Of a DNA stretch of 43,742 bases, positions 6,521-13,926 are shown one piece after another (positions within the stretch are counted from its first letter, which is position 1; each line of letters begins with the position of its first letter). The stretch covers positions 1-43,742 of the forward strand of contig CASGHD010000144.1 of assembly GCA_949319575.1 (NCBI GenBank), read 5' to 3'. A program made the translations under genes and the position numbers. The notes below the pieces were generated by a model, which ran no database searches, was not told the DNA's origin, and saw only the letters and a list, made by a program, of their open reading frames with translations. The stretch comes from an uncultured Anaerolineales bacterium. GTDB lineage: Bacteria; Chloroflexota; Anaerolineae; Anaerolineales; Villigracilaceae.

Positions 6521-8323
6521 ATGACCTCCCACATCCGAAACTTTTGCATCATCGCCCATGTTGACCATGGAAAATCCACGCTTGCCGACCGCCTGCTTCA
6601 AATCACAGGCACGATCTCGGAACGCGATATGTCCGCGCAGATGCTTGACACGATGGACCTCGAACGCGAAAAGGGCGTGACGATCAAGGCGTCTGCTGTC
6701 CGCATGTATTACACCGCCCATGGGGACAATCAAAAGTATGAGATCAATTTGATTGACACGCCCGGTCACGTGGACTTCGGTTATGAAGTCAGCCGCGCGC
6801 TCAAGGCCTGCGAAGGCGCGGTGCTGGTGGTGGACGCCACGCAGGGCATTGAAGCGCAGACGCTGGCGAATCTCTATCAGGCGCTGGATGCCGACCTCAC
6901 GATCATTCCCGTTATCAACAAAATTGACCTGCCCTCCGCGCGCCCCGATGAAGTGGCGGAAGATGTGGGCGCGTTGCTTGGCATTGATCCGACAGACGCG
7001 ATTCAGATTTCTGCGAAGGAAGGCATCAACGTCGAGAAGATTCTCGAAGCCATCGTCACGCGCGTGCCGCCGCCCAAAGATGCGGATGATCTCCCCTTGC
7101 GCGCGCTCATCTTCGATTCGCATTACGACGCGTACAAAGGCGTCGTTGCCTACGTCCGCGTGGTGGAAGGCTCGCTCAAATCCACCGATGTTTTGCGGAT
7201 GTTCGCCACCAAAGTGGATATGCGTCCCGTTGAAATTGGCATCTTCTCACCCGGCATGACGCCCGTGCAATCGTTGGGATCGGGCGAAGTAGGCTACATC
7301 GCCACCGGATTCAAGACGGTGCATGAATGCCGCGTCGGAGATACGATCACGCGCGCTACTCAGCCTGTTTCAGACCCTCTGCCGGGGTACCGCACCCCCA
7401 AGCCGATGGTCTTCGCCGGGATTTACCCCGTTGAAGCGGACGATTATCCCGAACTGCGCGAGTCGCTGGAGAAATTACAACTCAACGACGCGTCGCTCAC
7501 GTACACGCCTGAAACGTCGCAGGCGTTGGGGTTTGGATTCCGCGCGGGCTTTCTCGGTCTCTTCCACATGGAAATTATTCAGGAACGTATCGAACGCGAA
7601 TACAACCTGGATGTATTGTTCACCGCGCCGTCCGTGGAATACGAAGTGCTGATGATTGATAATGAAGTCGTCCCCGTTGATTCGCCTGCGGAACTGCCCG
7701 ACGAATCAAAAGTCGTCGAGATCCGCGAACCGTGGATGACGATTGAAATTATCACGCCGATAGATTATTACGGTCCCATCATGGAATTGGTCACAAGGAA
7801 GCGCGGCATCTTCAAGCAACAGGAATATCCCGCCCCTCATCGTGTGCAATTGGACTTTGAAATTCCGCTTTCCGAGATCATCATCGGTTTCTTCGATGAA
7901 TTGAAATCGCGCACCAAAGGCTACGCTTCCTTAGATTATCAATTTCTCGAATACCGCGTGGACGAATTGCAGAAACTCGAGATCCTCGTCAATGGCGAAC
8001 CGCTCGATGCGCTCGCGGCAATCGTCCACAAGAAAGACGCGTTCTACAAGGGACAGCGTCTCATCACCAAGCTCAAAGACCTCATCCCCCGTCAACTGTA
8101 CGATGTGGCGGTCCAAGCCGCGGCGGGCGGACGAATTATTTCACGCGCGAATGTCAAAGCCACGCGCAAAGACGTGTTGGCAAAATGCTACGGCGGCGAC
8201 ATCACGCGCAAGAAAAAATTGCTCGAGAAACAGAAGAAGGGCAAGAAACGCCTGAAGATGGTCGGCAATGTCGAAATCCCGCAAGACGCGTTCATGGCGG
8301 TGTTGAAATTGGATGAGGAATGA
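6521..8323 (+). CDS. lepA: Elongation factor 4 (LepA GTPase)
   Basis: LepA is a translational GTPase that acts on ribosomes in initiation or elongation under stress. The protein has 600 residues, the usual length. G1 is AHVDHGKS at residues 12-19, G2 lies around EREKGVTIK, G3 is DTPGH at 79-83, and G4 is NKID at 133-136. The LepA-specific C-terminal domain is evident from AKCYGGDITRKKKLLEKQK and RLKMVGNVEIPQDAFMAVL at the end. There are no gaps or frameshifts. It is followed at once by an octamer repeat array. Confidence 0.97.
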   Translation: MTSHIRNFCIIAHVDHGKSTLADRLLQITGTISERDMSAQMLDTMDLEREKGVTIKASAVRMYYTAHGDNQKYEINLIDTPGHVDFGYEVSRALKACEGAVLVVDATQGIEAQTLANLYQALDADLTIIPVINKIDLPSARPDEVAEDVGALLGIDPTDAIQISAKEGINVEKILEAIVTRVPPPKDADDLPLRALIFDSHYDAYKGVVAYVRVVEGSLKSTDVLRMFATKVDMRPVEIGIFSPGMTPVQSLGSGEVGYIATGFKTVHECRVGDTITRATQPVSDPLPGYRTPKPMVFAGIYPVEADDYPELRESLEKLQLNDASLTYTPETSQALGFGFRAGFLGLFHMEIIQERIEREYNLDVLFTAPSVEYEVLMIDNEVVPVDSPAELPDESKVVEIREPWMTIEIITPIDYYGPIMELVTRKRGIFKQQEYPAPHRVQLDFEIPLSEIIIGFFDELKSRTKGYASLDYQFLEYRVDELQKLEILVNGEPLDALAAIVHKKDAFYKGQRLITKLKDLIPRQLYDVAVQAAAGGRIISRANVKATRKDVLAKCYGGDITRKKKLLEKQKKGKKRLKMVGNVEIPQDAFMAVLKLDEE

Positions 8324-8331
8324 GGGAAGGC

Positions 8332-8440
8332 ACGTACACAAGTAGACACGTAGACAAGTATACAAGTCTCACCCGTGTACATGTCTGCCTACCTGTTTAC
8401 CTGTTTACCTATTTACCTGTCTACTTGTATACTTGTTTAC
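8332..8440. repeat. Octamer repeat array with inverted arms
   Basis: Bases 8332-8363 are four octamers (ACGTACAC, AAGTAGAC, ACGTAGAC, AAGTATAC). Bases 8393-8440 are six octamers of the opposite sense (CTGTTTAC twice, CTATTTAC, CTGTCTAC, TTGTATAC, TTGTTTAC). The whole could fold back on itself. Related arrays lie at 2471-2510 and 25415-25520. Confidence 0.75.
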
Positions 8441-8455
8441 TCAAAGGAACTATCC

Positions 8456-9460
8456 ATGAAAGACGCAAAAAAATGGTTACCCGGCGCCATCATCAGCATC
8501 GGCTTGATCGCCGCGATACTCTACTTCGTTGACCTGCCCAAGATGGTGGATGCGCTTCGCAACGCGAATTATGTTTATTTCGGAATCGCGCTTGCAATTG
8601 GATTCGTGTGGATGGCAGTCCGCACTCAAGTGTGGAGAACCCTTCTACGCGACCGCGCCTCGTTCAGCGATGTCTTTTGGACAGTCGGCGAAGGATACTT
8701 ATTAAATAACTTCCTCCCATTCCGCCTTGGCGAGATCGGTCGCGCGTTTTTACTTAGCCGCAAATCTTCGCTGACCTTCATGGAGATTCTTCCCACCATC
8801 GTCATCGAACGCACCATGGACTTGATCTACACCGCCATCATTTTTATTTCCGTGATTCCATTCGTCGTCGGCGCGGAGGGGAGCGGACGCACAGCCTACA
8901 TCATGGGCGGCGTTGTGCTGGCTGGCTTCGCGCTGATGTTCATTCTGGCGCGCAACAATAAGTGGGCGCTCGCTCTTTTTCACAAACTCACCGCGCGGTT
9001 TCCGCGCTTGCAACAACTCGGCGGCAGTTTCCTCGAAGCATTCTTCTCCGGCTTGAGCGTGCTCACCGACGGCTGGCTCTTCGTCAAATTTTTATTTTGG
9101 ATGACGCTTAACTGGTCGCTTGCCATCGTCGCCTACTACCTCATCATCCGCGCCTTCTTCCCGCAGGCAGATGCGATCTGGGCGATGTTCGGCTTGGGCA
9201 TGGCGGCATTCGGCGGAGCCATCCCATCCGCGCCCGGCGCAGTGGGAACATTTGAAGGCGCGATCGTTTTTGCCCTGAAAATCCTGGGCGCCGACGAGTC
9301 CTCCGCTCTTGCCGCGGCGCTTGCCATGCGTTTGTATAACTACATCAACAGCATCGTCGTCGGGGTCATCGGTCTCTCGCGCGAAGGGCAGACGCTTTCA
9401 GGCGTCTATCAGGAACTGATGAACTTCAGAACTAAGCAAGGGAAAGCGGATGTCTCGTAA
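8456..9460 (+). CDS. Flippase-like membrane protein (UPF0104/LPG synthase TM family)
   Basis: This polytopic protein of about 334 residues resembles the lysylphosphatidylglycerol synthase transmembrane domain and AglD-like proteins. Family marks are RTQVWRTLLRD, EGYLLNNFLPFRLGEIGRAFLL near residues 77-98, IERTMDLIYTAI, and IPSAPGAVGTFEGAIVFAL near the C-terminus. I chose ATG 8456 because AAAGGA at 8443-8448 is a good ribosome site. An upstream in-frame start at 8375 lies in the octamer repeat and would add low-complexity residues. It overlaps the epimerase gene by 11 bases, so the two are probably co-transcribed. A role in moving lipid-linked sugars across the membrane is inferred from that neighbour. 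Confidence 0.85.
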   Translation: MKDAKKWLPGAIISIGLIAAILYFVDLPKMVDALRNANYVYFGIALAIGFVWMAVRTQVWRTLLRDRASFSDVFWTVGEGYLLNNFLPFRLGEIGRAFLLSRKSSLTFMEILPTIVIERTMDLIYTAIIFISVIPFVVGAEGSGRTAYIMGGVVLAGFALMFILARNNKWALALFHKLTARFPRLQQLGGSFLEAFFSGLSVLTDGWLFVKFLFWMTLNWSLAIVAYYLIIRAFFPQADAIWAMFGLGMAAFGGAIPSAPGAVGTFEGAIVFALKILGADESSALAAALAMRLYNYINSIVVGVIGLSREGQTLSGVYQELMNFRTKQGKADVS

Positions 9461-10475
9461 TTACCTCATCACCGGCGGCGCGGGATTCATCGGTTCGAAC
9501 TACGCGGGCAGGCTGATTCAACGCGGCGAGCGCGTCACCCTCTTCGACAATCTCTCGCGCGCGGGCGCGCCGCGCAACGTGAACTGGTTGAAGAGTCAGT
9601 TCGGGGAAACTGGATTCAGCCTCATCGTCGGAGATTTACGAAACGCAGACTTGCTAGCCGAATCCGCCACAGACGCGGATGTCATCGTTCATCTGGCGGG
9701 GCAGGTCGCGGTGACGACATCCGTGACGAACCCGCGCGACGATTTTGAATCCAACGCGCTGGGAACGTTCAACGCGCTCGAAGCCGCGCGCCTCTCGAAA
9801 AAGAATCCCATCTTTTTGTACGCCTCCACCAACAAAGTCTACGGCGGCATGGACGATGTGAAACTCGTCGAAGAATCGACGCGCTGGCTGTACAAAGATT
9901 TGGAACACGGCTGTTCCGAATCGCAGCCGCTCGATTTCCATTCGCCGTATGGGGTTTCAAAAGGATCGGGCGATCAATACGTCCGCGATTACGCGCGCAT
10001 TTATGGTTTGCGTTCTGTCGTCTTTCGCCAGAGTTGTATTTATGGTCCGCGACAATTCGGAATCGAAGATCAGGGCTGGCTCGCGTGGATGATGATCGCG
10101 GCGGTGACGGGGCGCAAGCTCACGATTTACGGCGACGGCAAACAAGTGCGCGACGTTCTGCACGTGAATGACTTGCTCGACGCGTACGATGCCGCCATCG
10201 AAAAGATTGACGTTGCCAAAGGACAAATTTACAACGTCGGCGGCGGCAGACGCAACGTGATGGCGATCTGGGCGGAGTTCGGTCCCATTTTGGAAAAATT
10301 GCTCGGCAAAAAGATCGAAGTGGCGCGCGAGGACTGGCGCCCCGGCGACCAGAAAGTTTTCTACGCCGACTTACGCAAAGCCAAAAACGAACTCGGCTGG
10401 GAACCGAAGATTGATCTCGAAGAGGGGATGGAGTTGATGTTCGAATGGGTGAAGGCGAATAGGGAGTTGTTCTAA
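9450..10475 (+). CDS. NAD-dependent sugar epimerase, CDP-paratose 2-epimerase-like
   Basis: This is a short-chain dehydrogenase/reductase acting on a nucleotide sugar. The 341-residue protein has the NAD site TGGAGFIG at residues 8-15, the STNKVYG motif, and the active-site pair in SPYGVSKG (Y and K of YxxxK). The stretch VFRQSCIYGPRQFGIEDQGW is characteristic of CDP-tyvelose/CDP-paratose 2-epimerases rather than of GalE or GDP-mannose dehydratases. The expected product would be a 3,6-dideoxyhexose precursor for surface polysaccharide, but the other pathway enzymes are not in this window. It overlaps the flippase-like gene by 11 bases. Confidence 0.85.
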   Translation: MSRNYLITGGAGFIGSNYAGRLIQRGERVTLFDNLSRAGAPRNVNWLKSQFGETGFSLIVGDLRNADLLAESATDADVIVHLAGQVAVTTSVTNPRDDFESNALGTFNALEAARLSKKNPIFLYASTNKVYGGMDDVKLVEESTRWLYKDLEHGCSESQPLDFHSPYGVSKGSGDQYVRDYARIYGLRSVVFRQSCIYGPRQFGIEDQGWLAWMMIAAVTGRKLTIYGDGKQVRDVLHVNDLLDAYDAAIEKIDVAKGQIYNVGGGRRNVMAIWAEFGPILEKLLGKKIEVAREDWRPGDQKVFYADLRKAKNELGWEPKIDLEEGMELMFEWVKANRELF

Positions 10476-10635
10476 ATTGAATTGCTTGATAGTTTGAGAG
10501 ATTGATTGTCGGTTGTATAATCTGTACATAAGGTGTTATGCGGAATTGTGCCGTATAACATCCCAAATTGGGGAGTTATACAGCCTGTGGCTCTATATGC
10601 ACTATTCAGGTTAATTAAAATTACCTTACAATATG
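10476..10635 (+). other. Spacer with an orphan promoter and two hairpins
   Basis: TTGAGA at 10494-10499 and TATAAT at 10516-10521 (16-base spacer) form a plausible promoter with +1 near 10528. Directly downstream are a near-perfect inverted repeat (GTTATGCGG near 10535 and CCGTATAAC near 10551) and a small CCCAAATTGGG palindrome near 10562. No coding frame follows. It ends where the IS630 element begins. Confidence 0.45.
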
Positions 10636-11871
10636 TCACCCTGAGTAGTTTACCAACAAAATTTTGTCCAAGGAGTGGTATTCTGGGAGGATGAAAACGA
10701 GACCAGAAATCCGACTGCGAGCCGAGGAGCGCGAACAACTCCATAACCTTGTTCGAGCTGGCAAAAGTTCAGCGCGTGTCCAAACCCGAGCCCGCATTTT
10801 GTTGCTGGCGGCAGAACGGAGTGTGAGTAGTCGTGGCGGCAAAACACGACGGAGTAATTCAAACCAGACCATTGCCGAGGATCTCATGGTGAGCGCTCGC
10901 ACGGTTTCACGCGTGCGGCAACGGTTTGTGGCTTCTGGGTTGGAAGCCGCTTTGTATGACCGAAGCAGAACCGGTCGACCGATTGAGATTGACGGAGAAG
11001 CGGAAGCCAAGTTAATCATGTTAGCCTGTTGTCAGCCACCGGAGGGTCGCAGTCATTGGACCTTGCAACTATTGGCTGATCGAATGGTAACGCTTGGGTT
11101 TACTGAGCATATCTCAGACACCTGGGTGTTGCAACTGCTAAAAAAAACAAATTGCGACCTTGGAGCATCAAAAGTTGGTGTATTCCCAAAGTCAGCACTC
11201 GCTTTATTGCCAAGATGGAAGATGTTTTGGCTGTCTACCACAGACCCTATGATCAGCAGTATCCGATGGTCTGCATGGATGAGAAAGGCAAAGAGTTGCG
11301 CTCCCAACGGGTTGACTGGCACACGCCTCCCGCAGGGGCAGAAGTTCTCCGTCAGGATTATGAATACAAGCGTGAAGGTAGCGCCAATCTCTGGTTGATG
11401 TGTGAGCCCTTGCGAGGCTGGCGACGGATCGCGGTCAGTCAAGATCGCACGGCGCGTACCTTCGCACAGCAACTCCGCCAGTTGGTCGATGAAGACTTTC
11501 CGCAGGCACACAAGATTATTTTGGTCAGCGACAACTTGAACATCCATGGCATTTGGTCTTTGTATGAAGCCTTTCAACCTGAAGAAGCCAGACGCATGGC
11601 CGCTAAGATTGAATGGCATTACACACCCGAACATGGCTCTTGGCTCAATATGGCAGAATTGGAACTGTCCGCTATGCAACGTCAATGCTTGAATCGCCGC
11701 TTCTCCAGTCTATCTTCGCTCAATCGAGCTTGCCAAGCCTGGGCAACTGCTCGCAATCGCGACGCCACAAAAATCAAGTGGCAGTTCTCGAATGCCGAGG
11801 CTCGCATTCGCTTGCATCGCCTGTATCCTCAACTTCTGGACAAAACTTAGTTGGTAAACTACTCAGCATGA
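10636..11871 (+). mobile_element. IS630-type insertion sequence, apparently complete
   Basis: Terminal inverted repeats are visible. CTGAGTAGTTTACCAAC begins at 10641, and its reverse complement ends at 11866, with similarity continuing inward through TTTTGTCC. Outside this, ATGTCA and TGACAT also match, so the exact ends may be some bases further out. A clean TA target duplication was not seen. The element contains one transposase in two overlapping frames with all DDE residues, so it may still be active. Confidence 0.85.
10691..11850 (+). CDS. IS630 family transposase produced by -1 frameshifting
   Basis: The first frame runs from ATG 10691 (preceded by GGGAGG at 10685-10690). It holds the helix-turn-helix part, including QTIAEDLMVSARTVSRVRQRF, and on its own ends at 11398. 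The second frame starts at about 11140 and runs to 11850 with the catalytic part: D in MVCMDEKG, D in ILVSDNLNIHG, and E in GSWLNMAELELS. The frames meet at a run of eight A at 11140-11147. A -1 slip there gives QLLKKNKLRPWSIKSWCIPK, which is what the family shows at this point. The fusion would have about 386 residues. Programmed frameshifting is known in IS630 elements; a sequencing error or decay is the alternative. Confidence 0.85.
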
Positions 11872-11951
11872 CATGATTGGTTTTGTCAAGCGACTTTGGT
11901 AAAGCCATACATCCCCCCACCGACCCGCTTGTCGCCTCGCCCCCGCCGTGA

Positions 11952-11957
11952 TACACT
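11952..11957 (+). promoter_or_regulatory. Extended -10 box upstream of the receiver/Roadblock gene
   Basis: TACACT is preceded by TGA (a TGn element). The predicted +1 at 11964 leaves a leader of three bases before ATG 11967. Confidence 0.55.
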
Positions 11958-11966
11958 CTTGATGTA

Positions 11967-13577
11967 ATGTCCAAAAACCTCCTGCTCGTCACCGCCGATG
12001 CGAACTTTGCAAAGGTGCTTCACTTGGGGCTGGAGCGGGAAGGACACCGCCTTCACCCCGCCAAAACGAGGGGAGAAGTGGTCGTGCGGGCAGACGAGCA
12101 CAACTGCGCGCTCGCCTTTCTGGACTTTGCCCTTGGAGAGCGCGCCATTCTGGAAACTGGATCAGCCCTGCGGGCGCTCAAACCGACCATCAAGCTGGTC
12201 CTGTTTTGTGATGAGGACACCCCGCCCGCGCTCGATTCGCTCCGCCCGTGGACGCTCCTCCGCAAGCCCTATTACCTACCGGATGTGTTGACCATGATCA
12301 ACGAAAAATCCACCCCCGTCTTAACCCCTGTTCAAAATCGCCCCGCGCAAACGAGCGACCCTGCCCTCCCCTGGTTGCAGGATGTGACCAAAGCCGCGCA
12401 ACACCTCACGCGCCTCACGCTTGAATCAGCCGCGCAAGCCGCGCTCATTACGCGCGGAAACGCAATGTGGGCATACGCCGGCGGGCTTTCACAAGACGCG
12501 GCAAACGAGATCGCCGTCACCGTCACCCGCCGCTGGGAAGGACAAAAAGGAAGCGACCTGTTGCGCTTCATCCGCCTCGAAGCCACCCGCGCCGAACACA
12601 TGCTCTACGCCACGCGCCTCGCCGAGGACGTTGTGCTTGCCCTCGTGTTCGATGCCGAGACGCCGTTCAGCACCATCCGATCGCAGGCTGGCAAATTGGC
12701 AGACTCGCTGGCGCTTTCGGAGGCTGAGGCTGTGGAATCGCCTCCGATGCCGAGTCAGCCCGCCACGTCGTTCGAGGCGTCGACCCAATATCTGGATGAA
12801 GACGCGGAGGAGGAAATCCCCTCCATCGCGGATATTCTCTCTGATATCCCGTCCCCAACCCCCAAGCAAAAAGTGTACCCGGTCACGACAGACCTTCCGT
12901 TTGAAACCCGCCCATCCACGCCCGTAAAATCGAGACAATACAGCCGCGAGAGTTCGCCCGCCATGCGCGTGGATCAATTGCTCGCGTCGAATCAAAATTT
13001 GGAAGAGACGGTGGAGCGCGCGGCGCAGGATTTCAACGCGACTGTGCCTTCCAAATCGACTCCGCGCCCGCACACGCCGGTGCGACACCCCATGCCCGGC
13101 GAGTTGGATGAGACCCGCCCGCATTCGATCACCGAGGTGGCGAGCCGCGTGATGCTCGAACCGCTCACGCCCGGTTTGTATAACCTGCCATATGCCTGTT
13201 TGCTTTTGCCGCGCTTCAGTTCGCACTACCTGACCGGCGATATTTCGGAACGTCTATCGGAATGGTTGCCGCAAATTTGCATTGCCTTCGGCTGGCGGTT
13301 AGAGTATCTTGCCGTGCGCCCGGAATATATGCAGTGGGTGGTGAATGTGCCACCCTCCAGTTCGCCCGGCTACCTGATGCGCATCATGCGCCAGCAATTA
13401 TCTGAAAAGGTGTTCACGGAATTTCCTCGTTTGAAGAAGGAAAATCCCTCTGGCGATTTTTGGGCGCCCGGTTATCTCATCATGGGCGGCACGCAACCGC
13501 ATCCGCCGCAATTGGTGAAGAACTACATCCGCGATACTCGCACCCGCCAGGGATATTCCGAACCGCCGAGGAAATAA
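11967..13577 (+). CDS. Receiver-like / Roadblock-like / inactive Y1-transposase-like fusion protein
   Basis: The protein has 536 residues. Residues 1-112 look like a response-regulator receiver: LLLVTADAN, D53 in ALAFLDF at the phosphoacceptor position, and K100 in LLRKPYY. Residues about 130-245 resemble a Roadblock/LC7 domain (AALITRGNAMWAYAGGLS ... LLRFIRLEA ... VVLALVFDAETPF). A Pro/Ser/Thr-rich linker follows to about 395. Residues 400-525 follow the IS200/TnpA-REP Y1 transposase fold closely (HYLTGDISERLSEWLPQICIAFGW ... FTEFPRLKK ... VKNYIRDT). The HUH catalytic motif, usually PDHVH, is PEYMQ at 452-456, while the candidate tyrosine Y520 remains. It therefore probably keeps DNA or RNA binding but not strand transfer. 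Role unknown. Confidence 0.75.
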   Translation: MSKNLLLVTADANFAKVLHLGLEREGHRLHPAKTRGEVVVRADEHNCALAFLDFALGERAILETGSALRALKPTIKLVLFCDEDTPPALDSLRPWTLLRKPYYLPDVLTMINEKSTPVLTPVQNRPAQTSDPALPWLQDVTKAAQHLTRLTLESAAQAALITRGNAMWAYAGGLSQDAANEIAVTVTRRWEGQKGSDLLRFIRLEATRAEHMLYATRLAEDVVLALVFDAETPFSTIRSQAGKLADSLALSEAEAVESPPMPSQPATSFEASTQYLDEDAEEEIPSIADILSDIPSPTPKQKVYPVTTDLPFETRPSTPVKSRQYSRESSPAMRVDQLLASNQNLEETVERAAQDFNATVPSKSTPRPHTPVRHPMPGELDETRPHSITEVASRVMLEPLTPGLYNLPYACLLLPRFSSHYLTGDISERLSEWLPQICIAFGWRLEYLAVRPEYMQWVVNVPPSSSPGYLMRIMRQQLSEKVFTEFPRLKKENPSGDFWAPGYLIMGGTQPHPPQLVKNYIRDTRTRQGYSEPPRK

Positions 13578-13581
13578 TTGT

Positions 13582-13622
13582 CATTGCGAGGAGGCGTAGC
13601 CCGACGAAGCACTCTCCTCGCG
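13582..13622. repeat. Partial copy of the GCGAGGAGG...GACGAAGC dispersed repeat
   Basis: CATTGCGAGGAGGCGTAGCCCGACGAAGC resembles one arm of the full palindromic copy at 30790-30879. Confidence 0.6.
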
Positions 13623-13676
13623 CATAAGAGAAATTGTATAAGTCGAAATTGGAATTTGTGTTCTAAAAATGACAAG

Positions 13677-13708
13677 CGCAGAGTATAATCACTCTGCGTT
13701 TTGTTTTT
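13677..13708 (+). terminator. Rho-independent terminator
   Basis: The 7-bp stem CGCAGAG/CTCTGCG (13677-13683 and 13692-13698) is followed by TTTTGTTTTT. It terminates the receiver/Roadblock gene about 100 bases downstream of its stop. Confidence 0.8.
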
Positions 13709-13730
13709 ACCTGATCGAAAAAAATATGTC

Positions 13731-13926
13731 ATCCCTTCGGGATTTGGAATGTGGATCTGGCGATTCTAGAATCCTTCCATCCCTTCAGGATTGTTGCTCT
13801 GGTGAAAGAAGCGAGTTTAACATCAACCCAGTCTCCAATCTCTAGTCTCCAGTCTCTAATCTCCAGTCTCTAATTCTCCAATTCTCCAATTTTCATTCCT
13901 CCAATTACCAATTACTAATTACCAAC
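13731..13926. repeat. Repeat-rich spacer before polA
   Basis: ATCCCTTCGGGAT at 13731-13743 and ATCCCTTCAGGAT at 13779-13791 are two palindromic units 48 bases apart. From about 13829 a tandem array of 7-8 base units (AGTCTCC, AATCTCC, AGTCTCT, AATTCTCC) runs to the polA start. No gene is visible, and no ribosome site precedes the polA ATG. Confidence 0.55.

Noticed and set aside
8375-8455. Upstream extension of the flippase-like gene
   Set aside because: It is translated from the octamer repeat (YLFTCLPIYLSTC) and lies before a good ribosome site at 8443-8448.
10535-10590. attC-like integron recombination site
   Set aside because: The GTTATxC and CCGTATAAC boxes do not fit the GTTRRRY and RYYYAAC consensus, and no integrase or cassette array is near.
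10636-11871. Exact target-site duplication of the IS630 element
   Set aside because: No clean TA pair flanks the repeats. ATGTCA and TGACAT on the two sides are inverted, not direct, so they may be part of the element or chance.
12489-13226. Minus-strand frame of 245 codons opposite the receiver/Roadblock gene
   Set aside because: It is rich in Arg, Gly and His as expected for the antisense of a GC-rich gene; the plus strand has clear domains, promoter and terminator.
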